This document shows, piece by piece, positions 16,363 through 25,481 of a stretch of 64,000 nucleotides of DNA. Both the position numbers and the translations under genes were made by a program. The notes below the pieces were generated by a model. That model was not told where the DNA came from, ran no database searches, and saw nothing but the letters and a program-made list of their open reading frames with translations. Position 1 is the stretch's first letter. Every line of letters begins with the position of its first letter. The DNA is from Aeromonas sanarellii (GTDB lineage: Bacteria > Pseudomonadota > Gammaproteobacteria > Enterobacterales > Aeromonadaceae), in NCBI RefSeq assembly GCF_000820085.1, contig NZ_CDBN01000092.1, positions 1-64,000 on the forward strand, written 5' to 3'.

Positions 16363-18822
16363 ATGGTGCTCGATATGTTGAAGAAAGCCTGGCTGCTGCC
16401 GCTCTCATGGCTGATCGTGCTGTCAGCCCCGGCCAGCGCCACAGCCCCCCTCAGGATCGCCAACGTCATCATTCCCGCCAGCTTTGCCAGCGCACTGGAA
16501 GAGGGGCTGGCGGTGCCGGTGCGCCTCCAATACACGGATGAGGACAATCGGATCGACACCCTGACCGATGGCTCCATCGGCAACGCCACCCTGTTGCTCC
16601 AGGACGGCAAACTGCATTTGCTGCACCTTGATTTCAGTGCCGGCCAGCAGCAAGGCCTGCTGAACGACGCCCTCACCGCCATGCTCTCCAGCAAGCAGCA
16701 ACGCACCTTTTCTGCCGATGGCAGCCTGCGGCTCGATGCCAATGCGAGCATGCAGCTGGATCTCGTCGCCATGCTGTTGACCATTCGGGTCTCGCGGGAA
16801 GCATTTGGCCAGGCCAGGCAGCCAGACAACCGGGTGGCATTGACCCCGACGGTCGATACCTTGACGGGGGTGCATCGCTACAACCTGGGCTACTCCTTCA
16901 TCAACAACCCGCAAAGCGGTCACAGCGACTCCAATTTCCTGCAACTGGATAGCACCGTCGGGCTGGGTGCCCATCATGTCGCCATGGACGCCTCCCTCTA
17001 CAATCTGGGTGAGCCTGAGCAGACCGGAGATATCTACCGCGCCATGTACGAACGGGATCTCGATGATCGCCGCATCGCGGCCGGCATGGTGTCAACGTGG
17101 GACCTGCAGACCCTGGGGGTGGTGACGGGCCTGACCACGGGCCGTATCTACGGGGCGTCCTATGGCAACCAGGCGCAGTCTCGCAAACAGACGGCCAACG
17201 AATCGACCACGCCGCTACAAGTCTTCATGCCCGCCAATGGCGAGGCCAGAGTCTATCGGGATGGACGCCTGATCGGCCTGCAAAACCTGGCTATTGGCAA
17301 CCAGAGCCTGGATACCTCTGCTTTCCCCAACGGGGTCTACAACGTCACGGTCGAAGTCCATGTGGATGGACGGCTGACCAGCACCACGACACAGCGTGTC
17401 ACCAAGCTGGGCGGCAACCTGGGTTTTACCCGGGAGTGGGGCTGGCAATGGTGGGGAGGCATGATGGAAGGTACCCAGAACAGCGGCGATTCCCCCCTGT
17501 TTGGCATGTCGCTGGCGCGTTCGCTGGACACCCTTGAACTGGCCACCACTACCTATGCCTTCGAGGAGGCGGCGGTAGGCGAGGCGCGCGCAAGCTGGCA
17601 GGTCACCGATCGCCTCGGCACTCAGCTGCAAAGCATGCTGGCTTCGGATCGTTCGTGGCGATTGGCCTCCAGCCTCTCCCTGCAGGCCCACGACTACGCC
17701 TCCTTGTGGATCAGCCAGGAGAGGCTGAAGACTGGCAGCACCCTGATGGTGGGCGATACCGAGCTCTACTCCGCCGGCATCACGCTCAACCTGGGTGGCT
17801 GGATCAGCGGGCTAGGTCAGCTGACCTTCAACACCCTGCACGATCGCCAGATGAACAGCGATCGCAGCTATATAGATTACTACCAGCACCTCTATGCGGG
17901 TCGATACGGCAACCTGTCGCTGCGCGCCAGCCTGCAGAGTGACAGTGGCACCCTCAATGGCTTCAGTAACAAGAGTGTGACCCTGGATTATTCGATTCCG
18001 TTCGACAACCTGTTCAGCTTTGGCATGAGCAGCAACGAACAGGGTCAGACAACGGCCAACCTCAGCTACCAGAAACGCATGGACGGCGTCATCAATCTGG
18101 CTGCGTTCAACGCCTCGCGCATGGTGCACGGCAGCAATGAGCACAATACGGCGCTCTCCGGCACCCTGGGTTTCGAGCACAGTGCCATGGGCGGCACCAT
18201 GACGCTGGGCCGCGGCCATGGCGGTGACATCAACGGCAACCTCATTGCACGGGGCGCCCTGGTCACCACGGAGAATGCCGTGATCGCATCGAGCCGGAGT
18301 GCCTCGGGTGCAGGTCTGATCATCAATACCGGGATCGCCCGTGAAGGGAAGATGATCGCCAAGGTGAATGGGCAGGACTACCCCCTGCAAGGGGAACAGA
18401 CCTTCCTCGCCCTCTCCCCCTATCAGGAATACGAGGTTGAGCTGCTCAACAGCAAGACGGGGAAAGACAGCTATGACATCAATACCGGCAAGCAGCGCTA
18501 CACCCTGTTCCCCGGCAACGTCGCCACCCTGGATGCAAGCGATAGCGTCAAGGAGATGGTGACTGTCTTCGGCGTACTCAAGGCAGAGGATGGCTCACTG
18601 CTGGCCAACGCCCGCATTGACAACCATATCGGGACCACGGTCACCAACGACGCCGGCGAATTCTCTCTGGATGTGGACAAGGCCAATCCCTTGCTGACCT
18701 TCCGCCAGGGGAGTGACTTCTGTGAAGCCGAGCTGGATCTTGCAAGACACACGGGCGCGGCCTGGGTCGGAGTCGTGACCTGCCAGGGACTGCCCACCTA
18801 TGCCATGGTGAGGAAATATTGA
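16363..18822 (+). CDS. ecpC: Ecp pilus outer-membrane usher EcpC
   Basis: About 819 residues. It has a signal peptide (ending APASA), an N-terminal domain matching EcpC (RIANVIIPASFASAL), a beta-barrel region, and a C-terminal segment DGSLLANARIDNHIGTTVTNDAGEF like the E. coli usher. It forms the outer-membrane pore for Ecp assembly. The start is uncertain: ATG at 16363 or 16375, or TTG at 16345, which has the best ribosome site (GAGG). The stop codon overlaps the region just before ecpD, indicating coupling. Confidence 0.94.
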   Translation: MVLDMLKKAWLLPLSWLIVLSAPASATAPLRIANVIIPASFASALEEGLAVPVRLQYTDEDNRIDTLTDGSIGNATLLLQDGKLHLLHLDFSAGQQQGLLNDALTAMLSSKQQRTFSADGSLRLDANASMQLDLVAMLLTIRVSREAFGQARQPDNRVALTPTVDTLTGVHRYNLGYSFINNPQSGHSDSNFLQLDSTVGLGAHHVAMDASLYNLGEPEQTGDIYRAMYERDLDDRRIAAGMVSTWDLQTLGVVTGLTTGRIYGASYGNQAQSRKQTANESTTPLQVFMPANGEARVYRDGRLIGLQNLAIGNQSLDTSAFPNGVYNVTVEVHVDGRLTSTTTQRVTKLGGNLGFTREWGWQWWGGMMEGTQNSGDSPLFGMSLARSLDTLELATTTYAFEEAAVGEARASWQVTDRLGTQLQSMLASDRSWRLASSLSLQAHDYASLWISQERLKTGSTLMVGDTELYSAGITLNLGGWISGLGQLTFNTLHDRQMNSDRSYIDYYQHLYAGRYGNLSLRASLQSDSGTLNGFSNKSVTLDYSIPFDNLFSFGMSSNEQGQTTANLSYQKRMDGVINLAAFNASRMVHGSNEHNTALSGTLGFEHSAMGGTMTLGRGHGGDINGNLIARGALVTTENAVIASSRSASGAGLIINTGIAREGKMIAKVNGQDYPLQGEQTFLALSPYQEYEVELLNSKTGKDSYDINTGKQRYTLFPGNVATLDASDSVKEMVTVFGVLKAEDGSLLANARIDNHIGTTVTNDAGEFSLDVDKANPLLTFRQGSDFCEAELDLARHTGAAWVGVVTCQGLPTYAMVRKY

Positions 18823-18824
18823 TC

Positions 18825-20447
18825 ATGAACATCACACACAGACTGCTATTGGTCATTGCGCTTGGTACTGGCTGGGCTCAGCAGGGCAGTGCGGCTGTCT
18901 CCAAAACCGTCTGGCCGAATGCACCACTTCGCAATTTCCTGTTCATTGAAAACCAGGAAGACAACAACCTGTTTGTTGCACCAACCGATGCACTGGATCC
19001 ACGACTGACCGGTGCGAATGCCTGGACCTCGCTCAAAGGAAATGGACAGGTGAGTCTGGCGTACGTTGATAACGGGTACAACACCGATATCAACAACTGG
19101 AACGTCGACATGTGGGAGAACGGCCCCATCCGTCGCCCTTATGTCAACCAGCGGTGCATCATGACATATACCCGTTGCGATCCCGACACGGCAGAGGCAG
19201 TCAACAAGCCGGCCGTTGTCGATGATCTCGGCTTTTTCGGGCTCATGGGGGCATCCGCTGGATGGGGCCATGGCAAGCTGAGTCCAGGCTTCTTCGACTA
19301 TCTGCGGGTAATGCCCGTTGGGGCGATTCTGAACAGGGAAATGAATCTGTGCAGGACCACGCTCAAATATGATGCTGCTGCCGGAGAACGCTGTGTCGAT
19401 CAGAACAGCGGTAACTGGTATGTGAGGAACATGCAGCACAAGAAGGCCGGACATTTACGCTTTATACAAACCAACGCAATTAGCGAAGTGATCGTAGACA
19501 GCAATGGAACACCTTACGTCTTGCCGGGTTCACAGGGTTGCGAGAACTACAGGCTGGGCACTCGAGACGGTATTTTGTGTCGATTTCTTGATTACAATTT
19601 CAATGAAGATGGCAGCCAGAGCTATACCGAGCCTTATATGTATACCAATGTCAAAAACAGCTCGCTAAATAGCGCCATCGGCACAGCAGACCTGCAAATG
19701 AGCGCAGATCTAAAGAACTGGGCAAATAAGGGATCTCGTTACAATATCAGCTACTTAAGGGGGCAACAGTCTGTCTACCTTTTCTTGTCTAGCAACTTTT
19801 TCAAGCAGATCGTGAGACTGGGTTTACAAGAGCAGCTCACTCGCAGCCTGATCAACTTCAACATGAAAAACGGATATGCTCCAGAGAGTGGATATTATGA
19901 GTTCAGCGGTACAACCGAGATTCATATCAAACCACGGGATTTCAGCGTCTCGATCCTATCTTCGGATGGAGTAACCAATCCTTACAGGGAAGGCAGCGTC
20001 GGTAAAGATGTATTGAGCTTCCCATACAATATTTCGGATAGTGGCCCCATCAGTGCCGATCTGCTTGAGATCTTCATATCACAGGATAAGGGTGCCCCTT
20101 ACCAGGGGTATTGCACTTTTTATCCTGCCGGAACGTCCACCTCCGAACAGGCCGTACCAATACCGACCAGGCTAGTATTCGATTCGGCGACGCATGGTGC
20201 CGCCTCCCGACATGCCATTCGCTGTGATCGGACCCCGGTAGATATTCGCGCATTGGGCATACAAGACAGCCAGCCACCGCAGGAATGGAACGATCCGATC
20301 AACGGCAAAGGCATTACGCGGTTCTATCAACTGGCGCTGGAATTTGACCTGACCGATCCCAGGGTACAGCGCACCGTCAACGATGAGATGTGGGAAGGTG
20401 CGGTAGAGCAAAGCGGCACCATTACCATCAAGGGAACCTGGCGCTGA
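18825..20447 (+). CDS. ecpD: Ecp pilus tip adhesin EcpD
   Basis: A 540-residue exported protein (signal peptide ending GSAA) matching E. coli EcpD (ALDPRLTGAN, DNGYNT, SGNWYVRNMQHKKA, SSNFFKQ, ESGYYEFS, KPRDFSVSI). EcpD is the tip component of Ecp and is the likely host-binding part. The gene starts two bases after the usher stop, with GAGGAAA upstream. Its middle (about 19450-20100) is clearly more AT-rich than the flanking genes, which may reflect diversifying exchange of the adhesin. Confidence 0.93.
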   Translation: MNITHRLLLVIALGTGWAQQGSAAVSKTVWPNAPLRNFLFIENQEDNNLFVAPTDALDPRLTGANAWTSLKGNGQVSLAYVDNGYNTDINNWNVDMWENGPIRRPYVNQRCIMTYTRCDPDTAEAVNKPAVVDDLGFFGLMGASAGWGHGKLSPGFFDYLRVMPVGAILNREMNLCRTTLKYDAAAGERCVDQNSGNWYVRNMQHKKAGHLRFIQTNAISEVIVDSNGTPYVLPGSQGCENYRLGTRDGILCRFLDYNFNEDGSQSYTEPYMYTNVKNSSLNSAIGTADLQMSADLKNWANKGSRYNISYLRGQQSVYLFLSSNFFKQIVRLGLQEQLTRSLINFNMKNGYAPESGYYEFSGTTEIHIKPRDFSVSILSSDGVTNPYREGSVGKDVLSFPYNISDSGPISADLLEIFISQDKGAPYQGYCTFYPAGTSTSEQAVPIPTRLVFDSATHGAASRHAIRCDRTPVDIRALGIQDSQPPQEWNDPINGKGITRFYQLALEFDLTDPRVQRTVNDEMWEGAVEQSGTITIKGTWR

Positions 20448-20461
20448 GAATGGAGCACAAC

Positions 20462-21136
20462 ATGCATCGTCTTCTTTGGCCCTTGCTGGCCAGCCTCTTT
20501 GCCTCACAGGCCACGGCCATCGACATCGGGGCCATGACGGTTGCCATGGACCCGAAGGAAGAGTTCACCACGCGTACCGTGACCAACAACAGTGGCGCAC
20601 CCAAGGTGTACGAAGTGCAGATGGAGAAGATCAGCGATCCCACGGCCAGAGGGCGCGCGGTGCCCACCATACCCGGTGAGCTGTTGTTTGCCCCCAAGCG
20701 CTTCACGCTGCACGGCAGGCAGGCACAGAACGTCAAACTCTACTACAAGGGACCGGCGGATAGCCAGGAGCGTTACTATCGCATCACCTTCACCGAGTCG
20801 CCGGCAGCCCAGGTGGATGAAGGCGGTCAGGCGCAGCGCCGGGGAACCGTAGAGGTGAAACTGGCTCTGCAATCCATCTTGGTCGTGCGCCCGCGTCAGT
20901 CACGTTTTGAATACCAGCTGGATCCGGCAAAGGGCAGCATCACCAATACCGGCAATACCTACTTCGAGTTCATGGTCAAACAGGGTTGTCAGCAGGCGGA
21001 CAGCGAGGCCGACAGCAAGTACCTGCTGCCCGGCGAGACCTATCACAACCCCAGGATCGGTCAGCCGGGCAATCAGAAGCTGATCGTCTATCAATCCAGA
21101 TTCATCCAGGTTGGCAGGGAGTGCTGGCCAGACTAG
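20462..21136 (+). CDS. ecpE: Second Ecp pilus chaperone EcpE
   Basis: A 224-residue exported chaperone-like protein (signal peptide ending ATA). It shares with EcpB the segments LFAPKRFTLHGRQAQNVKLYYKGP, ERYYRI and ILVVRPRQSRFEY. It is the last gene of the operon, as in E. coli ecpABCDE. The start at 20462 was preferred over 20450 because GGAG lies at the right distance. The pair EcpB/EcpE probably serves different subunits. Confidence 0.92.
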   Translation: MHRLLWPLLASLFASQATAIDIGAMTVAMDPKEEFTTRTVTNNSGAPKVYEVQMEKISDPTARGRAVPTIPGELLFAPKRFTLHGRQAQNVKLYYKGPADSQERYYRITFTESPAAQVDEGGQAQRRGTVEVKLALQSILVVRPRQSRFEYQLDPAKGSITNTGNTYFEFMVKQGCQQADSEADSKYLLPGETYHNPRIGQPGNQKLIVYQSRFIQVGRECWPD

Positions 21137-21137
21137 A

Positions 21138-21174
21138 GGCGCCCGGCACCGGGCGCCCAGGGTCCTGCAACCCT
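21138..21174. terminator. Two hairpins between convergent ecpE and leuE
   Basis: A GGCGCCCGG/CCGGGCGCC inverted repeat (21138-21157) and an AGGGT/ACCCT hairpin (21159-21174) fill the 45 bases between the two stop codons. Neither has a U-tract, so an intrinsic terminator is possible but not secure. Confidence 0.4.
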
Positions 21175-21181
21175 CCAAGGG

Positions 21182-21820
21182 TCAGGAGGAGAGGGTTGCC
21201 AGCCGGGCGGCGAAACCCATGAAGAAGAGGCCGATGAGGCCGTTGCCGAGGCGCGCCGCGGTCTGGCGCCGGCGGAAGAAGCGGGCCATCAGGGTGCCGC
21301 CGAAGATCAGCAGGGTAAGGTAGACGAAGCTCATGGCCTCCAGCATGCCGGCCAGCACCAGATAGGAGATCCAGGTGTGGGCATAGCTGAAGTCGATGAA
21401 CTGCACGAAGAACGATACGTAGAACAGGATCGCCTTGGGGTTGGTGAGGCTTAAGGTGAGCGCCTTGGTGAAGTAGCGCTCCCCCGGGTCCATCGCCGAC
21501 GCCTGCCCCGCCTTTCTGGCGACGAAGTTGGCATGCAATATCTTCACCCCCAGGTAGAGCAGATAGAGGGCGCCGAGGTAGCGCACCAGGGTAAACAGCA
21601 ATGGGGTGGTGCGAATGAGGGAGGCGATCCCCAGGTAGGCGCAGAAAATCAGGATGGCGTCGCCGACGAAGACCCCGAGAGCCGCCTTGTAACCCGGGCC
21701 TATGCCGCGCACCGCTCCGGTACGCAGCACGTACAGGGAGTTGGGCCCCGGCGCTATGATGATGAAGAAGAGACCCACCAGATAGGTCCAGACGTTGATA
21801 ACACCCAAACTCTCAAACAT
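21182..21820 (-). CDS. leuE: Leucine efflux protein LeuE (LysE family)
   Basis: A 212-residue inner-membrane exporter with about six helices. It closely follows E. coli LeuE (YeaS), including the N-terminal VWTYLVGLFFIIIAPGPNS, the SLTNPKAILFYVSFFVQFID segment and the C-terminal GLFFMGFAARLATL. The family exports amino acids, with leucine the known substrate in E. coli. A diverged copy of its first 18 codons lies directly upstream and overlaps its start. Confidence 0.9.
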   Translation of the reverse strand: MFESLGVINVWTYLVGLFFIIIAPGPNSLYVLRTGAVRGIGPGYKAALGVFVGDAILIFCAYLGIASLIRTTPLLFTLVRYLGALYLLYLGVKILHANFVARKAGQASAMDPGERYFTKALTLSLTNPKAILFYVSFFVQFIDFSYAHTWISYLVLAGMLEAMSFVYLTLLIFGGTLMARFFRRRQTAARLGNGLIGLFFMGFAARLATLSS

Positions 21821-21896
21821 GGCGCGCCCCCCTGGACTTGGAAAATAGCCCGGTCAGGTAGGCCCAGACGTTGATGAAACCCAGGCTTTCGAACAT
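21813..21896 (-). pseudogene. Fragment: duplicated 5' end of leuE
   Basis: An ATG at 21896 with a strong GGAGG site opens a 27-codon frame reading MFESLGFINVWAYLTGLF and then 9 unrelated codons. It stops at 21813, seven bases inside leuE. The first 18 residues match the leuE N-terminus with three changes, while eight codons differ only synonymously. It looks like the leftover start of a divergent leuE allele. As it is translatable and overlaps the true start, it could also act as a leader for coupled translation. Confidence 0.8.
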
Positions 21897-22118
21897 GTTC
21901 CCTCCATGGCGGGTGATGAACCGGATAACGGCGGCAGGCCTTCTATACTAATCCGCCCCCCGCCAAGCACAAGATCTGGCCTGCTCTCCACACGCCTTAG
22001 GATGAACGGCCTGCGCGCCGATCGAGAGCAACCCCGGAGTTCGCCCACTTTGGTTATGTCCAGACGCCCAGGGATAAGGCATGGTAGAAGACGTTTTGAA
22101 CCACAGACACCACACCCC

Positions 22119-23336
22119 ATGGAAAAGATCCTGAGCACAGAGACGCTCGACGCGCCCCCCGCAGCCGATGCCCTGAACACCACCCGATACCCCGTGATCG
22201 CCGCCATCAGCTTCTCGCACCTGTTGAACGACATGATGCAGTCGGTGCTGCTGGCCATCTATCCGCTGCTCAAACTTGGTCTCGACCTGTCGTTCGCCCA
22301 GATCGGCCTCATCACCCTCACCTACCAGTTCACGGGCTCGCTGTTGCAGCCGCTGATCGGCCTCTGCACCGATCGCAGGCCCATGCCCTACTCCCTGCCC
22401 CTCGGCATGGGGTTCACCCTGGTGGGGCTGCTCTCCCTCTCCCAGGCGGACAGCTTCGGCGCCGTGCTGCTGTCGGCCATGCTGATCGGCATGGGCTCGT
22501 CGGTGTTCCACCCGGAATCCTCCCGGGTCGCCCGCATGGCGGCCGGCAACCAGCCCGGCCTGGCCCAGTCCCTGTTCCAGATCGGCGGCAACCTGGGATC
22601 GGCCATAGGTCCCCTGCTCGCGGCCCTGATCATAGTGCCGCAGGGTCAGGGCAGCGCCGCCTGGTTCTCCCTGTTCGCCCTGGTCGGTGTCGTGGTGCTC
22701 GTCTTCGTCGGGCGCTGGTCAAGCCAGCACGGTGCCCACTTCCACCGCAGGATGAAGGCCCAGATCGGCAACGGCCTGAGTCGCCGCCAGATCGGCTGGT
22801 CCCTGGCCATCCTGGGCCTGCTGATGTTCTCCAAGTTCTTCTACATGACCAGCCTGAGCAGCTATTACGCCTTCTACCTGATGGACAAGTTCGGCCTGTC
22901 GCTGGACAGAGCCCAGCTCCATCTGTTCGCCTTCCTGTTTGCCGTCGCGGCGGGCACCGTACTCGGCGGGCCGGTCGGCGACCACATCGGCCGCAAGCGG
23001 GTGATCTGGATCTCCATCCTGGGCGTCGCCCCCTTCACCCTGCTGCTGCCCCATGTCGACCTGTTCTGGACCACGGTACTGTCGATGATCATCGGCCTGA
23101 TCCTGGCGTCGGCCTTCTCCGCCATCCTGGTCTATGCCCAGGATCTGGTCCCCGGCAAGGTTGGCACCATCTCCGGCCTCTTCTTCGGTTTCGCCTTCGG
23201 CATGGGGGGCATAGGGGCGGCCCTGCTGGGCCGGCTGGCGGATGCCACCAGCATAGAGACCGTGTATCAGGTCTGCGCCTACCTGCCGCTCATCGGCTTG
23301 CTGACCGCCTGCTTGCCGACCATCAGAAAGGGCTAG
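22119..23336 (+). CDS. fsr: Fosmidomycin resistance-type MFS transporter Fsr
   Basis: A 405-residue, 12-helix transporter. It is very similar to E. coli Fsr: SFSHLLNDMMQSVLLAIYP, GSSVFHPESSRVARMA, and GGPVGDHIGRKRVIWISIL. Family members efflux fosmidomycin and related compounds. The start at 22119 gives the usual N-terminal length but has no clear ribosome site, so it is somewhat uncertain. It is divergent from leuE and convergent with the flavoprotein gene. Confidence 0.9.
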   Translation: MEKILSTETLDAPPAADALNTTRYPVIAAISFSHLLNDMMQSVLLAIYPLLKLGLDLSFAQIGLITLTYQFTGSLLQPLIGLCTDRRPMPYSLPLGMGFTLVGLLSLSQADSFGAVLLSAMLIGMGSSVFHPESSRVARMAAGNQPGLAQSLFQIGGNLGSAIGPLLAALIIVPQGQGSAAWFSLFALVGVVVLVFVGRWSSQHGAHFHRRMKAQIGNGLSRRQIGWSLAILGLLMFSKFFYMTSLSSYYAFYLMDKFGLSLDRAQLHLFAFLFAVAAGTVLGGPVGDHIGRKRVIWISILGVAPFTLLLPHVDLFWTTVLSMIIGLILASAFSAILVYAQDLVPGKVGTISGLFFGFAFGMGGIGAALLGRLADATSIETVYQVCAYLPLIGLLTACLPTIRKG

Positions 23337-23364
23337 CGGATAGCCCGCGAGGAATGCCGACCAT

Positions 23365-23392
23365 AAAAAACGCGGCCCGAACGGGCCGCGTT
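23365..23392 (-). terminator. Terminator of the YhiN flavoprotein gene
   Basis: CGCGGCCCG (23371-23379) pairs with CGGGCCGCG (23382-23390). On the minus strand it is followed by TTTTTT. Confidence 0.85.
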
Positions 23393-23416
23393 GAAGTGGA
23401 TGAGAACAAGGGCAGG

Positions 23417-24604
23417 TCAGCAGTACTGGCCGGCCACCCAACCGGAAGACCAGGCCCACTGGAAGTTGTAGCCGCCGAGCCAGCCGGTCACGTCCACCAC
23501 CTCGCCGATGAAGTAGAGTCCGGGCACCTTGCGCGCCTCCATGGTCTTGGAGGAGAGCTCGTTGGTGTCCACCCCCCCCAGGGTCACCTCGGCGGTGCGA
23601 TAGCCCTCGGTGCCGTTCGGCAGGATCTGCCAGTCCCCCAGCAGGGTGGCGACGGCCTCCAGCTCCCGCTCGTTGTACTGGCGCATCGGCTTGCTGACCA
23701 GCTGACCCAGCTCCACCAGCTTGTCGACGAAGCGCTTGGGCAGCTCGCGCCCCAGCACCGTCTTCAGCTCCTGGGCCGGGTGGGCCTGGGCCCACTCCTT
23801 GAGGGCCGCCGGAATGTCCAGCTCCGGCAGCAGGTTGATGTGGATCTTCTCCCCCGCCAGCCAGAAGGAGGAGATCTGCAGGATGGCCGGGCCCGAGAGG
23901 CCGCGATGGGTGAACAGCATGGCCTCCTTGAAGCGGGTGCCATCCTCGGCGGTCACCGCCACCGGCAGGCTGACCCCGGCCAGATCGGCGAAGGCCTCCT
24001 TGTCGGCCTGATGCAGGGTGAAGGGCACCAGGCCGGCGCGGGTCGGCAGCACCCTGAGGCCGAACTGCTCCGCCAGCTTGAAGCCGTAGGGGGTGGCACC
24101 GAGCTTGGGCATGGAGAGGCCGCCGGTGGCCACCACCAGGGAGTGACAGCTGATTTCCCCCTGACTGGTGGTCAGCATGAAGCCCTCTTCGGTCTTGCTG
24201 ACGGCGAGGATCTCGGTCTGGAACTGCAGGGTCACGCCGGCCCAGTCGCACTCGGTCAGCAGGATGTCGACGATCTCCTTGGCGCTCTCGTCGCAGAACA
24301 GCTGGCCGAGCGTCTTCTCGTGATAGCGCAGCCCGTGCCGGTCCACCAGATCGATGAAGTCCTGCTGGGTGTAGCGCGCCAGCGCCGACTTGCAGAAGTG
24401 GGGGTTGGCCGAGAGGAAGGCGTGGGGCCCGGCCTGGTGGTTGGTGAAGTTGCAGCGACCGCCGCCGCTGATGAGGATCTTGCGGCCCGGCTTCTTGGCG
24501 TTGTCCAGCACCAGCACGGAACGGCCCCGATAACCGGCCTGGGCCGCACACATCAACCCGGCCGCCCCGGCGCCGATCACCACCACGTCAAGCTGCTTCA
24601 TCAT
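23417..24604 (-). CDS. HI0933/YhiN-family FAD-dependent oxidoreductase
   Basis: About 395 residues. It has an N-terminal FAD-binding Rossmann motif VVVIGAGAAGLMCA and the family signature KKPGRKILISGGGRCNFTN. The C-terminal GEVVDVTGWLGGYNFQWAWSSG helps close the flavin site. These are the hallmarks of the HI0933-like (YhiN, often called BaiN or aminoacetone oxidase-like) family, whose physiological substrate is unclear. The frame opens with GTG at 24607 followed by two ATGs; 24604 is used here. Confidence 0.88.
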   Translation of the reverse strand: MMKQLDVVVIGAGAAGLMCAAQAGYRGRSVLVLDNAKKPGRKILISGGGRCNFTNHQAGPHAFLSANPHFCKSALARYTQQDFIDLVDRHGLRYHEKTLGQLFCDESAKEIVDILLTECDWAGVTLQFQTEILAVSKTEEGFMLTTSQGEISCHSLVVATGGLSMPKLGATPYGFKLAEQFGLRVLPTRAGLVPFTLHQADKEAFADLAGVSLPVAVTAEDGTRFKEAMLFTHRGLSGPAILQISSFWLAGEKIHINLLPELDIPAALKEWAQAHPAQELKTVLGRELPKRFVDKLVELGQLVSKPMRQYNERELEAVATLLGDWQILPNGTEGYRTAEVTLGGVDTNELSSKTMEARKVPGLYFIGEVVDVTGWLGGYNFQWAWSSGWVAGQYC

Positions 24605-24694
24605 CACTCACCCATCAAAAGAAAAACGGCCCCTGTACGAAAGACCGTCATTGTGCCCGGCAGAAACCATCGCCGCGGTTTCATGGCATGTCCA

Positions 24695-24720
24695 ATAAAA
24701 AACAGCCCCTTTGCAAGGGG
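24695..24720 (-). terminator. Terminator after ftnA
   Basis: On the minus strand CCCCTT pairs with AAGGGG around a TGC-type loop (24706-24720) and is followed by CTGTTTTTTATT. A degraded copy of this terminator and flank (about 24611-24654, same ACGGTCTTTCG-like frame and identical CCGTCATTGT) lies 76 bases further downstream. Confidence 0.8.
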
Positions 24721-24759
24721 CCGTCATTGTACTGGCTGAACACTGAGTGTCCACGACTA

Positions 24760-25284
24760 TCAGGCAGCGCCATCCATGATGCTGGCGGGAGCGCCCTTGG
24801 CCAGCTCGGCCAGCTCCTTGTCGATGAAGTAGAGGCCCTTGCCATCCTCGCCCACCAGCGACAGACGATCGACGATGCTCTTGAACAGCTTCTCCTCCTC
24901 GTGCTGCTCGGCCACATACCACTGCAGGAAGTTGAAGGTGGAGTAGTCCTGGGTGGTGAAGGCCACGTGGGCCAGGCCGTTGATGCACTTGGTGATGTGG
25001 TACTCGTGCTCCAGGGTGGTGCGGAAGATGTCGCCAAGGGAGTTGAACTCGTGGGGAGGCGCCTCGATGGCCCCCAGCAGCGGCATGGCACCGGTCTCGC
25101 TCACATAGGTGAACAGGCGCTCCATGTGCTGGCGCTCCTCGACGGCGTGCTGGCGCAGGAAGTTGGCCGCCCCTTCAAAGCCCCTGTCCTCGCACCAGGC
25201 GCTCATCTGCAGGTAGAGGTTGGAGGAATAGAATTCAAGATTAATCTGCTCGTTCAACTTCTCGATCATGGCTTTGGCCAACAT
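24760..25284 (-). CDS. ftnA: Non-haem ferritin FtnA
   Basis: A 174-residue iron-storage ferritin. The ferroxidase ligands are in place: the N-terminal Glu in [17 protein letters not shown] (E and H), and [14 protein letters not shown]. The sequence closely follows E. coli FtnA, including LYFIDKEL near the C-terminus. The start at 25284 was chosen by similarity and a GGAG site; the longer frame upstream lacks support. It should form a 24-subunit cage that stores ferric iron in the cytoplasm. Confidence 0.95.
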   Translation of the reverse strand: MLAKAMIEKLNEQINLEFYSSNLYLQMSAWCEDRGFEGAANFLRQHAVEERQHMERLFTYVSETGAMPLLGAIEAPPHEFNSLGDIFRTTLEHEYHITKCINGLAHVAFTTQDYSTFNFLQWYVAEQHEEEKLFKSIVDRLSLVGEDGKGLYFIDKELAELAKGAPASIMDGAA

Positions 25285-25481
25285 GATGATTCTCCACTGT
25301 GATTTGCTCACGATTGTCGCCACTGTTGCATCCTGACGCAACCAGATACGACCGTCGGCGCGCGCAGTCATGACGGTTTCCCGCCTCATCCTGTCCCCCA
25401 TACGGTTATAGAGAAGCAAAGAAACATGGTGTAGGTGACGTCAGCCATTATGATGGCGCCAGTGGTCAGGGACAGGATTCA

